Source: a bacterium (GTDB lineage Bacteria > Cyanobacteriota > Vampirovibrionia > Gastranaerophilales > Gastranaerophilaceae). From it: a DNA stretch of 64,000 bases. Location of the stretch: the NCBI GenBank assembly GCA_017626055.1, contig JAGAJM010000011.1, forward strand, positions 16,378-80,377, read 5' to 3'. The position numbers and the translations under genes are program-made. The notes under the pieces were generated by a model that saw nothing but the letters and a program-made list of their open reading frames with translations, was not told the origin of the DNA and searched no databases. This document shows, piece after piece, positions 37,428 to 46,932 of the stretch (position 1 is its first letter; every line of letters begins with the position of its first letter).

Positions 37428-38231
37428 TTATTTATCTTCTTGAGTGATACCTGTTTGATAACCTGGTACAAGTAGTGCTAGTGGGATAAATCTGCCTAAT
37501 AATGAGCCAACAGATGATGATTTATTCATCATTGAAATTGCCATACACAAGTCGTCAAAGTGTGGAGCAAAATCTGTTGCTCTAATTTCTCTATCTACTT
37601 CTTTTTTATAAAGTTTTTCGTTGATGAAGTTAGAAACTTTGTTTCCAACATAAATTCCAACACCTAGGAACGCAATTGTACAAGCTGCGTTAGGTAGAAC
37701 TTTCATAAATTTATTGGTGAAATCTGCAGTTTTTTTCAATGCTTCATTTGAAATTTTGCTAAGGTTAAATTGTGGAACTGCATTTTCAATACGATTTTCA
37801 TATTTGCCGTAAAGTCTTGCGCCTTGTCCTACTAAAAATACTGGAACAGCAATGTTGCCAACCATTTGGCTTAATATTTCACGTTGTTTTGCTTTGCGGT
37901 TTTCTTTTTTATCAACTAAACAACCGCCAATAAAACCACCAGCAACAGAGCCTGCTGCAACTCCAAGAATTTCTTTTTCGTGATATTGGATTGATTCATT
38001 TACAGGCTTGTATTTGAAAATAGCCCAATCTTTTATTGGAGTTTTGAATATTTGTTTTGGATTTAGTGAAAATCCTTTTCTATGAGCAAGAAGTGCTAAA
38101 ACAGGAGCAGTGCCTGCAATGGCAGAACCTAAAACAATAGCTTTTTGCTTCTTGTTCATATCTGTTTGAGCCCCATGTGCGGTAAAATTTGGTTGATTAT
38201 TTAGGTTATATGAATTTACTCTAGTAATCAT
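37428..38231 (-). CDS. Hypothetical membrane protein with N-terminal PNFTA segment
   Basis: A 267-residue protein with an N-terminal polar segment (NNQPNFTAHGAQT) and several hydrophobic, glycine-rich segments (about 31-47, 89-105, 123-137 and 178-196) suggesting an integral membrane protein without a cleaved signal. No family is recognised. Convergent with the FlhA_C-like gene, sharing an 8-base gap. Confidence 0.7.
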   Translation of the reverse strand: MITRVNSYNLNNQPNFTAHGAQTDMNKKQKAIVLGSAIAGTAPVLALLAHRKGFSLNPKQIFKTPIKDWAIFKYKPVNESIQYHEKEILGVAAGSVAGGFIGGCLVDKKENRKAKQREILSQMVGNIAVPVFLVGQGARLYGKYENRIENAVPQFNLSKISNEALKKTADFTNKFMKVLPNAACTIAFLGVGIYVGNKVSNFINEKLYKKEVDREIRATDFAPHFDDLCMAISMMNKSSSVGSLLGRFIPLALLVPGYQTGITQEDK

Positions 38232-38436
38232 TTTTCTTTCCTGTTTGTACTTATTAGAAATCAGAACAAAAAAAATCTTGCTACTATATTATACCACTTT
38301 AAATATTTGTAACATATCAATTTGGATAAAGGTAGTAAATAAGATGTTTTGTAACAAAATATTAAAACGCTCTTAGCTTATCGCAAAAAAATATCTTGAG
38401 CGGTATTAAATAGATATTGTAGAAAGCAATATAATC

Positions 38437-40047
38437 ATGGCAATAAAACCGATAAATATACCAATAGCAAATACTCATAGCGTCATGTCTAGAAATCTGG
38501 TAAAACAGATGGCTAGTGACGGCTTTTTGCCTGTTATTGCTTTAGAAGCCTTTGTAGAAGCTGGTAGAACTTACCAAGCCTATCAAAGAGGTGGTTTTGA
38601 CGAAGCGAGAGAAAGAATTACAGAAGAGTTTTCTGGAGCTGTTTTCTGGTTAGGTGGGGTAACTGCACTTAACTGGGTATTTGAAAAAATTGGTCAAAAA
38701 TTATTAAAATTGCCTAATATTAATGTAAGTATTGCCAATGATGATGTTCGTAAACCGCTTACAAATTATTTAACTCACGAGAGAACTAAAGAAGGTGCTG
38801 AGATTTTAGAAAAAACTATGGCGAAATTTAAGTTTGCTAAAGTCATTTCTAGTGTATTGATTGCAAACGCTTTAATTGGTTTGGTTCTTCCAAAAATTAA
38901 CCAAGCAATCACTCGTTCTTATCACAAAGATGATAATAAAACCTCAAATACTCCAGAAGTTCCAACAGAAATTGCTAATGTAGTACTTTCAGATCCAAAA
39001 GATAATCCATTTGTAGCAAGACCAACATTCAATGATTTTGCTCAAACTCAAGATAAAAAAGAAGATAAAAAAGATGTTTCATTCGGTATCAATTTGTTAT
39101 CACTAGCTAACAAATTTGAAAGCAATAGAAATTATAAATTGTTATCAGTTGACGTTGGGACATCAACTGGTCGTGCTTATTCAGCTAGAAATAATGATGA
39201 AAGAGTAGAAATTCTATTCAGAGATATCGCATCAATTTACTTCTATATGTTCAATATGCCAAATATTAACACTTGGTTGAATAAACTTGAACAAAGAAAT
39301 GAAAAATCAAGTATGTTAATGTATGGTACAAGACTTGACCCAGTTTCAGCTGAATTGGCAAACAAATACATGCAAGGCTATGTTGAAGGATTTGAAGGTA
39401 AAAAAGTTGATATCGAAACATTCAGACGTGATATGTTTGGTGAAAGAGTTACATTATCAGATGAATTTAAAGCTAAATTCCAAGGTGAAAAAATCAAAAT
39501 TATCTCACTTGACGAATTCAAAGCTGAACTTAAATCGCTTGTACCAGAATCTGAACTTAAGCACTTTGAAGAAATGGCTGAACAGATGTCTAAACTTCAA
39601 CCTCAAGTTAAAGGTATGTCTATCTTAACTCAAACTCAAGTGGAAGATGTCTTAACTGGTGGACACTTGAATAATCCTAAGTTCTTACAAGAATTCTTCA
39701 AAAACAGATTTGGTAAGAAATTTATGGAAAGATATAAATTTGTTGCTCAATCTGAACTTGATGCTCATAAACACGAACTTATTGATTTCGTAAACTCAGT
39801 AATTGAAAGAGCAAGAAAAACAAATGCTGGTGAAGTTACTCAATCATTGTTGAATAAAGCATCTAACCACAACTTGAGAATGAATGCTCTTAACTGGGGA
39901 AGTGGTTTTGTTATCTCTGCATTGTTCTTGTCAACAATTATTCCAAAAGTTCAGTACCTTATTACAAAATGGAGAACAGGTTCTGATGAATTCCCAGGAA
40001 CAGCAGAATTTAGAGAAAAAGAAGAACAAGCAAAACAAGTTGCATAA
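38437..40047 (+). CDS. Hypothetical membrane-associated protein
   Basis: A 536-residue protein with hydrophobic segments near 28-40, 65-82, 135-152 and 490-508, and a large soluble centre (about 190-460, charged helices). There is no signal peptide or known motif. The C-terminus is charged. A strong terminator follows. The size and composition suggest a lineage-specific envelope or cytoskeleton-like protein, but no function is supported. Confidence 0.7.
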   Translation: MAIKPINIPIANTHSVMSRNLVKQMASDGFLPVIALEAFVEAGRTYQAYQRGGFDEARERITEEFSGAVFWLGGVTALNWVFEKIGQKLLKLPNINVSIANDDVRKPLTNYLTHERTKEGAEILEKTMAKFKFAKVISSVLIANALIGLVLPKINQAITRSYHKDDNKTSNTPEVPTEIANVVLSDPKDNPFVARPTFNDFAQTQDKKEDKKDVSFGINLLSLANKFESNRNYKLLSVDVGTSTGRAYSARNNDERVEILFRDIASIYFYMFNMPNINTWLNKLEQRNEKSSMLMYGTRLDPVSAELANKYMQGYVEGFEGKKVDIETFRRDMFGERVTLSDEFKAKFQGEKIKIISLDEFKAELKSLVPESELKHFEEMAEQMSKLQPQVKGMSILTQTQVEDVLTGGHLNNPKFLQEFFKNRFGKKFMERYKFVAQSELDAHKHELIDFVNSVIERARKTNAGEVTQSLLNKASNHNLRMNALNWGSGFVISALFLSTIIPKVQYLITKWRTGSDEFPGTAEFREKEEQAKQVA

Positions 40048-40057
40048 AGATTTTAAA

Positions 40058-40085
40058 AAAGACCCAACCATTTGGTTGGGTCTTT
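40058..40085. terminator. Bidirectional terminator
   Basis: AAAGACCCAACCA/TGGTTGGGTCTTT, a 13-bp stem with A- and T-runs, between convergent genes. Confidence 0.9.
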
Positions 40086-40110
40086 CAATTTTGTATTAAC
40101 TATAAAAGTT

Positions 40111-40905
40111 TTATACGGCAACTTTCATAGTTTTTTCGATGATTGAGTTGAAGCTATCAGCTTTAAGTGAAGCACCACCGATTAAAGCACCATCGATGTC
40201 TGATTTAGACATTTGTTCTTCGATAGTTTCAGGTTTTACAGAACCACCATAAAGAATTCTGATAGAATCAGCTGCAGCTGCGCCAGAAACTTCAGCAACA
40301 ACGCCTCTAATCATTTTGATAACTCTGTTAGCTTCTTCAGCATCACAAGATTTGCCAGTACCGATAGCCCAGATTGGTTCGTATGCGATAACTGATTTTG
40401 CAACGTCTTCTGAAGAAATACCTTCTAAAGCTGCTCTGATTTGTGAAGCGATATGAGAATCAGTAATACCGCTTTCTCTTTGTTCAAGAGTTTCACCGCA
40501 GCAAATGATAGGGATTAAACCACCAGCTAGGATAGCTTTAGCTTTTTTGTTAATCATTTCATCTGTTTCTGAGAAGTATTCTCTTCTTTCAGAGTGACCA
40601 ATGATTACATATGAGCAACCAGCATCTTTTAACATTTCAACAGAAATTTCACCTGTGTAAGCACCAGAATTTTCCCAGTGGCAGTTTTGACCAGCAACAT
40701 AAAGTTTGCTTTCGCCACAACCACAAGAGCAAGGAATTTCTGCAACTTGGTTGATTGATGTGAATACAGGTGCAATTACAACAACTGGTAATTGAGGTGC
40801 TGTAAAGTTGCTTACGAATGATTTAATACCTTCGTATAGAGCTTTTGCATCGCTTTGGCAAAGGTTCATTTTCCAGTTACCAGCGATAATAGGTTTTCTT
40901 GACAT
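40111..40905 (-). CDS. tpiA: Triosephosphate isomerase
   Basis: TpiA interconverts dihydroxyacetone phosphate and glyceraldehyde-3-phosphate. The 264-residue protein has GNWKMN (N10, K12), GHSERR (catalytic His near 103), AYEPIWAIGTG (catalytic Glu near 174) and LYGGSVKP. A Cys-rich insertion (EIPCSCGCGESKLYVAG, about 57-72) is unusual for this family. The SD is GGAGAG. Confidence 0.96.
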   Translation of the reverse strand: MSRKPIIAGNWKMNLCQSDAKALYEGIKSFVSNFTAPQLPVVVIAPVFTSINQVAEIPCSCGCGESKLYVAGQNCHWENSGAYTGEISVEMLKDAGCSYVIIGHSERREYFSETDEMINKKAKAILAGGLIPIICCGETLEQRESGITDSHIASQIRAALEGISSEDVAKSVIAYEPIWAIGTGKSCDAEEANRVIKMIRGVVAEVSGAAAADSIRILYGGSVKPETIEEQMSKSDIDGALIGGASLKADSFNSIIEKTMKVAV

Positions 40906-40997
40906 AATTTTCTCTCCTTTGTAAGTAACACTTAACGATTCAATCTTAAATCAAACAAATATTGTTCGCAAGTGGACAGAATTCTAGAAGTTTTCCT

Positions 40998-41681
40998 CTA
41001 CCCCTCATCTTTTTTTGTTGGCATGAAGTGGTAAACTAAAAGAATGGTTAGGATAACTGCCAAACCGATAGTTTTAAATTTTATAATAGCAACTGATACA
41101 ACTGAACCAATTATTATTGCAAGAACAAGTCTTTTGAAAAATTCTTTTATTTTTTCTTTAGTTTTTGCAACTTCCCTTATTTCTTCAGCCATTTTTTTAA
41201 TGTTTGATTGTTCTTTAGCTTGTTCTTCGATGGTTTCATCAATAATGTCTGAGGCTTTTAGGTCTTCAACTGCATCGTTGTAAGTCCTATTCACAAATCG
41301 CTCGACTAAAGATAATACAACTGTTTCAGGCGCATCATTTTTTACGCAAGCATACATAACTTCCCACATGGCATACCAAATTTTTTGCATAACACCTTTC
41401 CAGTATCTAGCGGGAATACCAGAGCGGAAGAGGTCGATTTCTTTATGAAAAGACCATTCAGCTAGGACTTGGATATAGAAGCATTGTTGTTCAAAATCCA
41501 ATTTGCTAAACTCGTCATTATCTGGCATGGAAGAAGCCATAAGCATAGCAGATTTTCTGATATTTGTAATCAGATAACTTTTTTGTAGTTCATTTACATC
41601 CTCAGGAAGTAAAGGTGTAACTTGTTCTATTAGATTTTCAATAAAATCCGTATATTTTTTATCGATAACTGTTTCTTCCAT
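40998..41681 (-). CDS. Hypothetical protein with C-terminal membrane helices
   Basis: A 227-residue protein, mostly soluble and helical, ending in a hydrophobic hairpin (about 187-222, LVLAIIIGSVVSVAIIKFKTIGLAVILTILLVYHF) that would anchor it in the inner membrane. No family is recognised. It lies in the same direction as tpiA, 92 bases upstream of it, and may share its transcript. Confidence 0.7.
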   Translation of the reverse strand: MEETVIDKKYTDFIENLIEQVTPLLPEDVNELQKSYLITNIRKSAMLMASSMPDNDEFSKLDFEQQCFYIQVLAEWSFHKEIDLFRSGIPARYWKGVMQKIWYAMWEVMYACVKNDAPETVVLSLVERFVNRTYNDAVEDLKASDIIDETIEEQAKEQSNIKKMAEEIREVAKTKEKIKEFFKRLVLAIIIGSVVSVAIIKFKTIGLAVILTILLVYHFMPTKKDEG

Positions 41682-41790
41682 TCTACTATTATAGAAAATA
41701 AGTCGTCAGAATTTGTCATATAGATAGACTAAATATTTAAAAAGCGGGACTGAAATTTTATCAACCCCGCTAATTTGTTAAAATATTTTC

Positions 41791-42453
41791 TTAGTCAGTA
41801 ATAACCCAACCATTTTTTATAAGTTTGTATAAACAACCTTGGGCATAATCCCCAACGTGTCCCCAGTCAGAAACTTTTACACCACAGTTAGCCTCATCTG
41901 TACCCCAAGGAGTAACTTCTCCAGATTCAGCATCAATTCGCCCTGTGTAAACATCAAGTCCAACAATGTTTGGATAAGCAGGTCCGTTCACGTCAAATAC
42001 ATAGTGTAAAACGGCACTAGCAGTTATGTATTCCATACAAACAGTTGCACCATTTGCAGTTTGGATACAGTGGTCACCATAAAATCTTGGTACGGCTTCA
42101 CCTGCAAGTGTTGTATAAGATTTACCAAGACATTTTGAACCATATGCTGGACGACCAGGGCAGTCGTTTACAACTTTAAAATAATTTCTTAGAAAATAAC
42201 AAGCACCTGTTTGTTTAACATTTGTACAAGAATATGCAACACCTGCTGTTGTTTGGCTGAAAGTTGAAGCCATTTCATCTGTCATAATTGTAGATACTGC
42301 ATCATTTATTTGTGAGTAAACTTTTTGAGCACTTGCAGCATAAGTTTTATATCGGTAGTTTTTAACTACTGATGGGATTGTCAAAACGGAAATTACCGCA
42401 ATAATACTAAGAGTAATCAATACTTCTGCAAGAGTAAAACCTTTTTTTATCAT
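41791..42453 (-). CDS. Type IV pilin-like protein, fourth gene of array
   Basis: A prepilin-type protein of 220 residues, taking the ATG at MIKKGFTLAEV with its AGGAGG SD rather than an upstream in-frame start. The short basic leader KKG is followed by FTLAEVLITLSIIAVISVLTIP, a class III signal peptide cut before F. The hydrophobic helix is followed by a globular domain with paired cysteines that could form disulphides. A C-terminal WxxTD-like end is shared with no neighbour. It is a minor pilin or pseudopilin. Confidence 0.85.
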   Translation of the reverse strand: MIKKGFTLAEVLITLSIIAVISVLTIPSVVKNYRYKTYAASAQKVYSQINDAVSTIMTDEMASTFSQTTAGVAYSCTNVKQTGACYFLRNYFKVVNDCPGRPAYGSKCLGKSYTTLAGEAVPRFYGDHCIQTANGATVCMEYITASAVLHYVFDVNGPAYPNIVGLDVYTGRIDAESGEVTPWGTDEANCGVKVSDWGHVGDYAQGCLYKLIKNGWVITD

Positions 42454-42463
42454 GATAATCCTC

Positions 42464-43156
42464 CTAGTATTCCATTTTCCAACCAGCTTCAATAATGTTA
42501 TTCAAGCAACCAGATGAAGCTTCATATAATGTACTGGTGTTTCCTGCGGTACAATTTGAGGCAGGAGCACCTACGCTAGTCGGGCTACAACCACTTGCGT
42601 AGTCAGCCAAAGTCCCGTTTGAACGAATATCAATCGCAAAAACATCTCGACCTGCAACATTTGGTGGCGCAACGCCATTAACGTCAACAACTAAACTTGT
42701 ACAGTTGTTGGCTGAGTTGTAAGAACCGCCAATAGCTGCACCTGAAACAGTTTGAACAAAGTAATTACCAGAAGGTGGTGATATATTTACACCTCCAACT
42801 GTTTTGTACGCACCAGCTGTGGTTGGCATACATTTTTCTTCAGTTTTTAAACAGTTTTCTTTAATATTTTTAAAATATTTTTGTAAGAAAAATCCTAATC
42901 CAGATGTACAATCACCTGTTGTTGCATTACATACTGTTGCTCCACCAGCGGTTGTTTCGTAAAAGTCGTCGGTATGCTCATCATTCATAATTGATTGAGC
43001 AGCATCGGCAACTTGAGCGTATATTTTTTCTAGTTGAGCTGTATATAATCTATTTTGGTAGTTTTTCATAACCCCAGGAATTGTCAAAACCGCAACAACG
43101 CCGACAACGCCTAAGGTGATTAAAACTTCTGATAATGTAAAGGCTTTTTTATTCAT
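42464..43156 (-). CDS. Type IV pilin-like protein, third gene of array
   Basis: 230 residues from ATG at MNKKAFTLSEV (SD TAGGAAAA), with a class III leader KKA/FTLSEVLITLGVVGVVAVLTIPGVMKNYQNRLYTAQLEK. It is very similar to the next gene over the N-terminal 60 residues and along the C-terminus (YETTAG, NIIEAGWKMEY), so the two are tandem paralogues. The globular domain has paired Cys. It follows the second gene by 11 bases. Confidence 0.87.
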   Translation of the reverse strand: MNKKAFTLSEVLITLGVVGVVAVLTIPGVMKNYQNRLYTAQLEKIYAQVADAAQSIMNDEHTDDFYETTAGGATVCNATTGDCTSGLGFFLQKYFKNIKENCLKTEEKCMPTTAGAYKTVGGVNISPPSGNYFVQTVSGAAIGGSYNSANNCTSLVVDVNGVAPPNVAGRDVFAIDIRSNGTLADYASGCSPTSVGAPASNCTAGNTSTLYEASSGCLNNIIEAGWKMEY

Positions 43157-43167
43157 AATAATTTTTC

Positions 43168-43842
43168 CTAATATTCCATTTTCCAACCAGCTTCAATAAT
43201 CCTACTTAGGCAACCTTGAGCTGCCAAGTATATAGAATTAGATGCTATTTGTGTACATATATCACCTTTTGATTTGTTGACATCAGTTAATGTCCCATTT
43301 TCTTGAATTTCAATTGAAAAGACATCTCGACCAACAACATTAGGTTGTCCAAGTCCGTTAACATCTACAATTAATCTAACTTTTTTAGGGATAGTAGTTG
43401 TGTCTAGTTTCCCACCGATTGTTGCTCCAGTTATTGTTTGAATAAAGTAATCCCCATCAGGTTTTGTGTTTGTACCACCTATGGTTTTGTAAACACCAGT
43501 ATCTGTTGACATACAAACATCATCACCAGTACCTAAACAATTTTTTCTGATAACTTTGAAGTAGTTTGTTAGTAAGTAGCCTAAACCTTCCGTACATTCG
43601 CCAGTTGTGGCATCACATTTATTCGCATATCTGCCAGCAGTTGTTTCATAGAAGTTATCAACGTGTTGATCATTCATAACTGATTGTACTGCGTCAGAGA
43701 TTTGTGCATATGCTTTTTCTAACTGAGCTGTATATAACCTATTTTGGTAGTTTTTCATAACCCCAGGAATAGTTAAAACCGCAACGATTCCGACAACCCC
43801 TAGCGTAATTAAAACTTCTGATAATGTAAACGCTTTTTTCAT
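43168..43842 (-). CDS. Type IV pilin-like protein, second gene of array
   Basis: 224 residues, MKKAFTLSEVLITLGVVGIVAVLTIPGVMKN, with the same architecture as the third gene, ending RIIEAGWKMEY. It shares DNFYETTAG...CDATTGEC with its paralogue. It follows the first gene by 14 bases, within one operon. It is predicted to be processed by a prepilin peptidase and assembled into or at the base of a type IV pilus; peptidase, ATPase and secretin genes are not in the window. Confidence 0.87.
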   Translation of the reverse strand: MKKAFTLSEVLITLGVVGIVAVLTIPGVMKNYQNRLYTAQLEKAYAQISDAVQSVMNDQHVDNFYETTAGRYANKCDATTGECTEGLGYLLTNYFKVIRKNCLGTGDDVCMSTDTGVYKTIGGTNTKPDGDYFIQTITGATIGGKLDTTTIPKKVRLIVDVNGLGQPNVVGRDVFSIEIQENGTLTDVNKSKGDICTQIASNSIYLAAQGCLSRIIEAGWKMEY

Positions 43843-43856
43843 ATATTTTTCCTAAA

Positions 43857-44462
43857 TTAATAAGTAACTTCCCAATTGTTTTCTAACAGTAATCCAAAAC
43901 ATCCTTCGCCTTTGAAGTTTGTTGTACAACCAGCTGTGGGGTATCCGTTATATAATTGGTTGGTATCTGGGTCAATATTCACAACAAAAAAGTCTCGTCC
44001 ACCAACGTTAGGTCCATCTGTTGAGTTAACATCTACTCTGAAGTGGCAATTTGTTTTTGTATGGCAGAAAAATGATACTGCTTCACCACTTGCTAACTTT
44101 GCCCAACCGCTATTCACAAAGGTTATTGTGTTCTCGCTGTTGTCACCTACTGTTCTATATTTTGAGTTAAATGGACTTGATGTAACGTTACCAACTTTTT
44201 TGAAATATTTGTCCAAAAAGGCTTGTTGATTACCGCCACCACTGACATATTGGCTATATATTGTCTGATTGAAGTAAGAAACATTGTTGTCGATACATGC
44301 TTGGTTAATAGCGATTTCGATTGCTTCAACAGTTTTTTTCAACTTAGTAACATATAACTTCTTATGATAATCTTTCAAGAATCCTGGTAAAACCAAAGTT
44401 GCAATAACACCAATAATAGCCATTGTGATTAGTAATTCGCCAATAGTAAGGGCTTTTTTCAT
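43857..44462 (-). CDS. Type IV pilin-like protein, first gene of array
   Basis: 201 residues starting MKKALTIGELLITMAIIGVIATLVLPGFLKDYHKKLYVTKL, a class III leader with L instead of F at +1 after the cleavage site and the conserved Glu retained. The globular part differs from the other three, with CIDNN and CxxFKGEGCFG cysteines. It is first in the array, 35-40 bases after a clear promoter. Confidence 0.85.
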   Translation of the reverse strand: MKKALTIGELLITMAIIGVIATLVLPGFLKDYHKKLYVTKLKKTVEAIEIAINQACIDNNVSYFNQTIYSQYVSGGGNQQAFLDKYFKKVGNVTSSPFNSKYRTVGDNSENTITFVNSGWAKLASGEAVSFFCHTKTNCHFRVDVNSTDGPNVGGRDFFVVNIDPDTNQLYNGYPTAGCTTNFKGEGCFGLLLENNWEVTY

Positions 44463-44503
44463 ACTCTATAATATCCTGTATTTAGTCTTATACGTATATA
44501 TAG

Positions 44504-44532
44504 ATTATACACTTTTTTTCAAGGGTTTTCAA
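44504..44532 (-). promoter_or_regulatory. Sigma70-type promoter of the pilin array
   Basis: On the minus strand TTGAAA, a 17-base spacer and a perfect TATAAT, about 45 bases before the first pilin ATG. It fits a standard constitutive promoter. Confidence 0.85.
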
Positions 44533-44718
44533 GTCATGTACTAAATAATAAAACCATTAGGAACAGAAAACGAGTAAATTGAATAGTGTTTGAGTATGAG
44601 ATATATATTTTAATATATTGAGAATGTTTTTTCTTTATGTTCAAGGGGTTATTGCATTGCAAATTTATATAGGTATAAAACCTATAAAAAAATTTTTTGC
44701 TAGTGATTTGTAAAAAAT

Positions 44719-45636
44719 TTAATAATTTCCCTGAATACTTTTAATCATTTCATACATTACTGTATTATAAGGGGTTGGGATATTATGTTTCTTTCCTAAT
44801 GTAATTATTACACCAGCAAGCATTTCAACTTCTGTTTGACGTTTTGCTTCCACATCTTGAAGCATAGAAGTTTTACCTTCTGGCATAAGATTGTGTAATG
44901 CTTGTAAAGCATCTGGAATCATTTTCTCAGTGTTGTTCACACCTTCAGCTTTTGCAATTGTTTGGACTTCTGTCATAATGTTATTAAACATACTCATAAA
45001 TTCAGGGTTTGATGTCATTTGACCAAAAGTTAATCCTAAAATTGCAGATGGCTGATTGGTACTTACATTTAACATAAATTTTAGCCAATATGCGTAGTTC
45101 ATATCTTCTGGAATTTTGTAATTTATACTGGATTTAATGAAAAAGTTTTTTAGAGTATTGATAATTTCTGGGTTTGTTTTGTTTTCTTTTACACCAAAAA
45201 CAACGCATCCTCTACCATCGTATGTATAATTATTTGTCTCGATAGTTTCACTGTGTCCTAAAAAATATGCTAAAGGAATATTTGTCCAATTATATTTTTG
45301 AGCAATAATTTCTTCGCTTGAAATTCCATTTAAAATAGACATTATAATTGTGTTTTCATCAATGAAATTTTTGATATTTTCAACAACTTCATCTAAGGCA
45401 TTGAACTTTGTTGCAATAAGTATTAAATCTGCTTTGAAATCAGTATTATCTGGGGTGATGTAATTTAATTCTAACTTTTCACCATTAAAGATTTTGGGAT
45501 TTTTTGCATAAGTTTCAATACGATTTTCATCAACTAAAACTCTCAAATTCTCATTGTCGAATTTGCTGATTTTGTGTGCAAAAATCGAACCGATTGCCCC
45601 TATTCCACATATTAAAACTTTTTTAATTTCTTTCAT
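44719..45636 (-). CDS. panE: 2-dehydropantoate 2-reductase (ketopantoate reductase)
   Basis: PanE makes pantoate with NADPH in coenzyme A synthesis. The 305-residue protein has the Rossmann GIGAIG motif (11-16), ATKFNALDEV, LNGISSEE and a C-terminal helical domain with YWLKFMLNVSTNQPSAILG, containing the catalytic-Lys region. It is monocistronic. Homologues with other 2-oxoacid substrates exist, so substrate specificity is inferred. Confidence 0.88.
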   Translation of the reverse strand: MKEIKKVLICGIGAIGSIFAHKISKFDNENLRVLVDENRIETYAKNPKIFNGEKLELNYITPDNTDFKADLILIATKFNALDEVVENIKNFIDENTIIMSILNGISSEEIIAQKYNWTNIPLAYFLGHSETIETNNYTYDGRGCVVFGVKENKTNPEIINTLKNFFIKSSINYKIPEDMNYAYWLKFMLNVSTNQPSAILGLTFGQMTSNPEFMSMFNNIMTEVQTIAKAEGVNNTEKMIPDALQALHNLMPEGKTSMLQDVEAKRQTEVEMLAGVIITLGKKHNIPTPYNTVMYEMIKSIQGNY

Positions 45637-45772
45637 AACTATTAAATTCTATCATAATAAAATAAAGTTTTAATGTTGCTTAACAAATTGTATATTTTTG
45701 GCAAAAAATCTCAAAAAAATGCCTTTATATATAAGTAAGGTAAGTAGCAATATTTTCGTGTGGAAAAATTAG

Positions 45773-46552
45773 ATGGGAATAGATTTGAATAGCCTAAACG
45801 GATATTCTGTCGGGCTAAATCCAAATTTAAAAGTAAATAGTTACGGAAAGTTTGTTCATTTTGGGAATACCAAAAATGTGGATACTTTCCAAGCTACTTC
45901 GCCTGTTCGTTTGTTTGAAGAAGCTGAGATTAAGAAAATGATTGCTAACAGTCCTGAAGTTCAGAAAATTTTATCTGAACACAAAATTCCTGTGCGTTTG
46001 AATATGAAAGAATTACACGAACTTAGAGATGGACACGCTAAAGATACTCAAAATATTGCGGTTGCAATTGCCAATAACTTACCACCAGCTCTTAAACAAC
46101 AAGTTAATATTAAAGACTTGAAAGATGGAGCGTTGCTTCATGATTTTGGCAAAGTTTTAATTCCGCCCGAAATTTTAAATAAAAATGGTAGTCTTACAGA
46201 TGCGGAACATAAAATTATGGATTTACATACCGAGCTTGGTTACTACTTGCTAAAATCTACTGGTGTAAGTGACAAAGTTTTGGATTTGGTTAGAAATCAC
46301 CACGACAATTATTTAGACAATACTTCAGGAAGAAGTTATATTCCTGATATCAATTTGCAAATTCTAAATATTGCCGATAAATATTCTGCGCTTACTGAAA
46401 AAAGAGTTTACAAAGATGCTTATGCTCCAAAAAGTGCACTTACTGTAATCTATGGTGATGTTCAACGTGGTGAAGTTCATCCATTCTTGTTCACAGCACT
46501 TGTGAAAGCCACAATGGACAGTGATCCTATGTTGAATGTTAAGAAAGTTTAA
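45773..46552 (+). CDS. HD-GYP-like phosphohydrolase, degenerate GYP loop
   Basis: A 259-residue HD-domain protein with GHAKDTQ (87-93), LLHDFGKVLIPPEIL with HD at 123-124, DLHTELG (150-156) and LVRNHHDNYLD where a full HD-GYP would read HHExxDGxGYP. The metal-binding His and Asp residues are largely kept but the GYP residues are lost, so it may cleave another nucleotide or act as a receptor. The N-terminal 50 residues are a polar segment with a FGN motif resembling other proteins here. Confidence 0.8.
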   Translation: MGIDLNSLNGYSVGLNPNLKVNSYGKFVHFGNTKNVDTFQATSPVRLFEEAEIKKMIANSPEVQKILSEHKIPVRLNMKELHELRDGHAKDTQNIAVAIANNLPPALKQQVNIKDLKDGALLHDFGKVLIPPEILNKNGSLTDAEHKIMDLHTELGYYLLKSTGVSDKVLDLVRNHHDNYLDNTSGRSYIPDINLQILNIADKYSALTEKRVYKDAYAPKSALTVIYGDVQRGEVHPFLFTALVKATMDSDPMLNVKKV

Positions 46553-46599
46553 GCAGTATATAAACTTTATGGCAATTTTTAATAAGAAAAATTGTTTAT

Positions 46600-46905
46600 A
46601 TATATGTAAGGGATAATTAAGAGATATACTAACGGGGAAATCTTAGTCTTACAAAACTAATCAAAAATTCTAAATTGGGGAAAATAAAACTTTAGGGGAA
46701 AATAAATAATCGAATCATCCATCATAATCAATCTTTTTACGGGTTGCTGATACTTTTCAGCGCCCTTTTTATTGTCCTCGGCCGGACGGGGCATTATGCT
46801 ACCAGTGGCTTATCTATTTGTCAGATTAATGTGTGATTTTCGGTCGGAGGTGGCTATATTTCTATAAAAAGATACGGTTAGATTTTAACCGTATCTTTTT
46901 GTCTT
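46600..46905 (+). ncRNA. Structured non-coding RNA candidate
   Basis: GC-rich structured island in AT-rich intergenic DNA. From 46741 GGGTTGCTGATAC...CAGCGCCC forms a hairpin followed by TTTTT. Then CCTC-GGCCG (46775-46785) pairs with CGGTC-G-GAGG (46841-46850) around an inner GCAT/ATGC hairpin. A perfect 15-bp terminator ends the region. Neither strand holds a plausible gene, and the flanking genes end toward it. The strand and family (6S-like or new) cannot be settled by eye; the 5' end is arbitrary. Confidence 0.5.
46866..46900. terminator. Bidirectional terminator
   Basis: AAAAAGATACGGTTA/TAACCGTATCTTTTT, a perfect 15-bp stem with a 5-base loop. Confidence 0.92.
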
Positions 46906-46932
46906 GAATATGATATAAATTTTATTTTTTGA

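Noticed and set aside
46741..46860. Cobalamin riboswitch on the minus strand (GCCACTGG seen)
   Set aside because: The other conserved boxes are missing and no gene follows on that strand.
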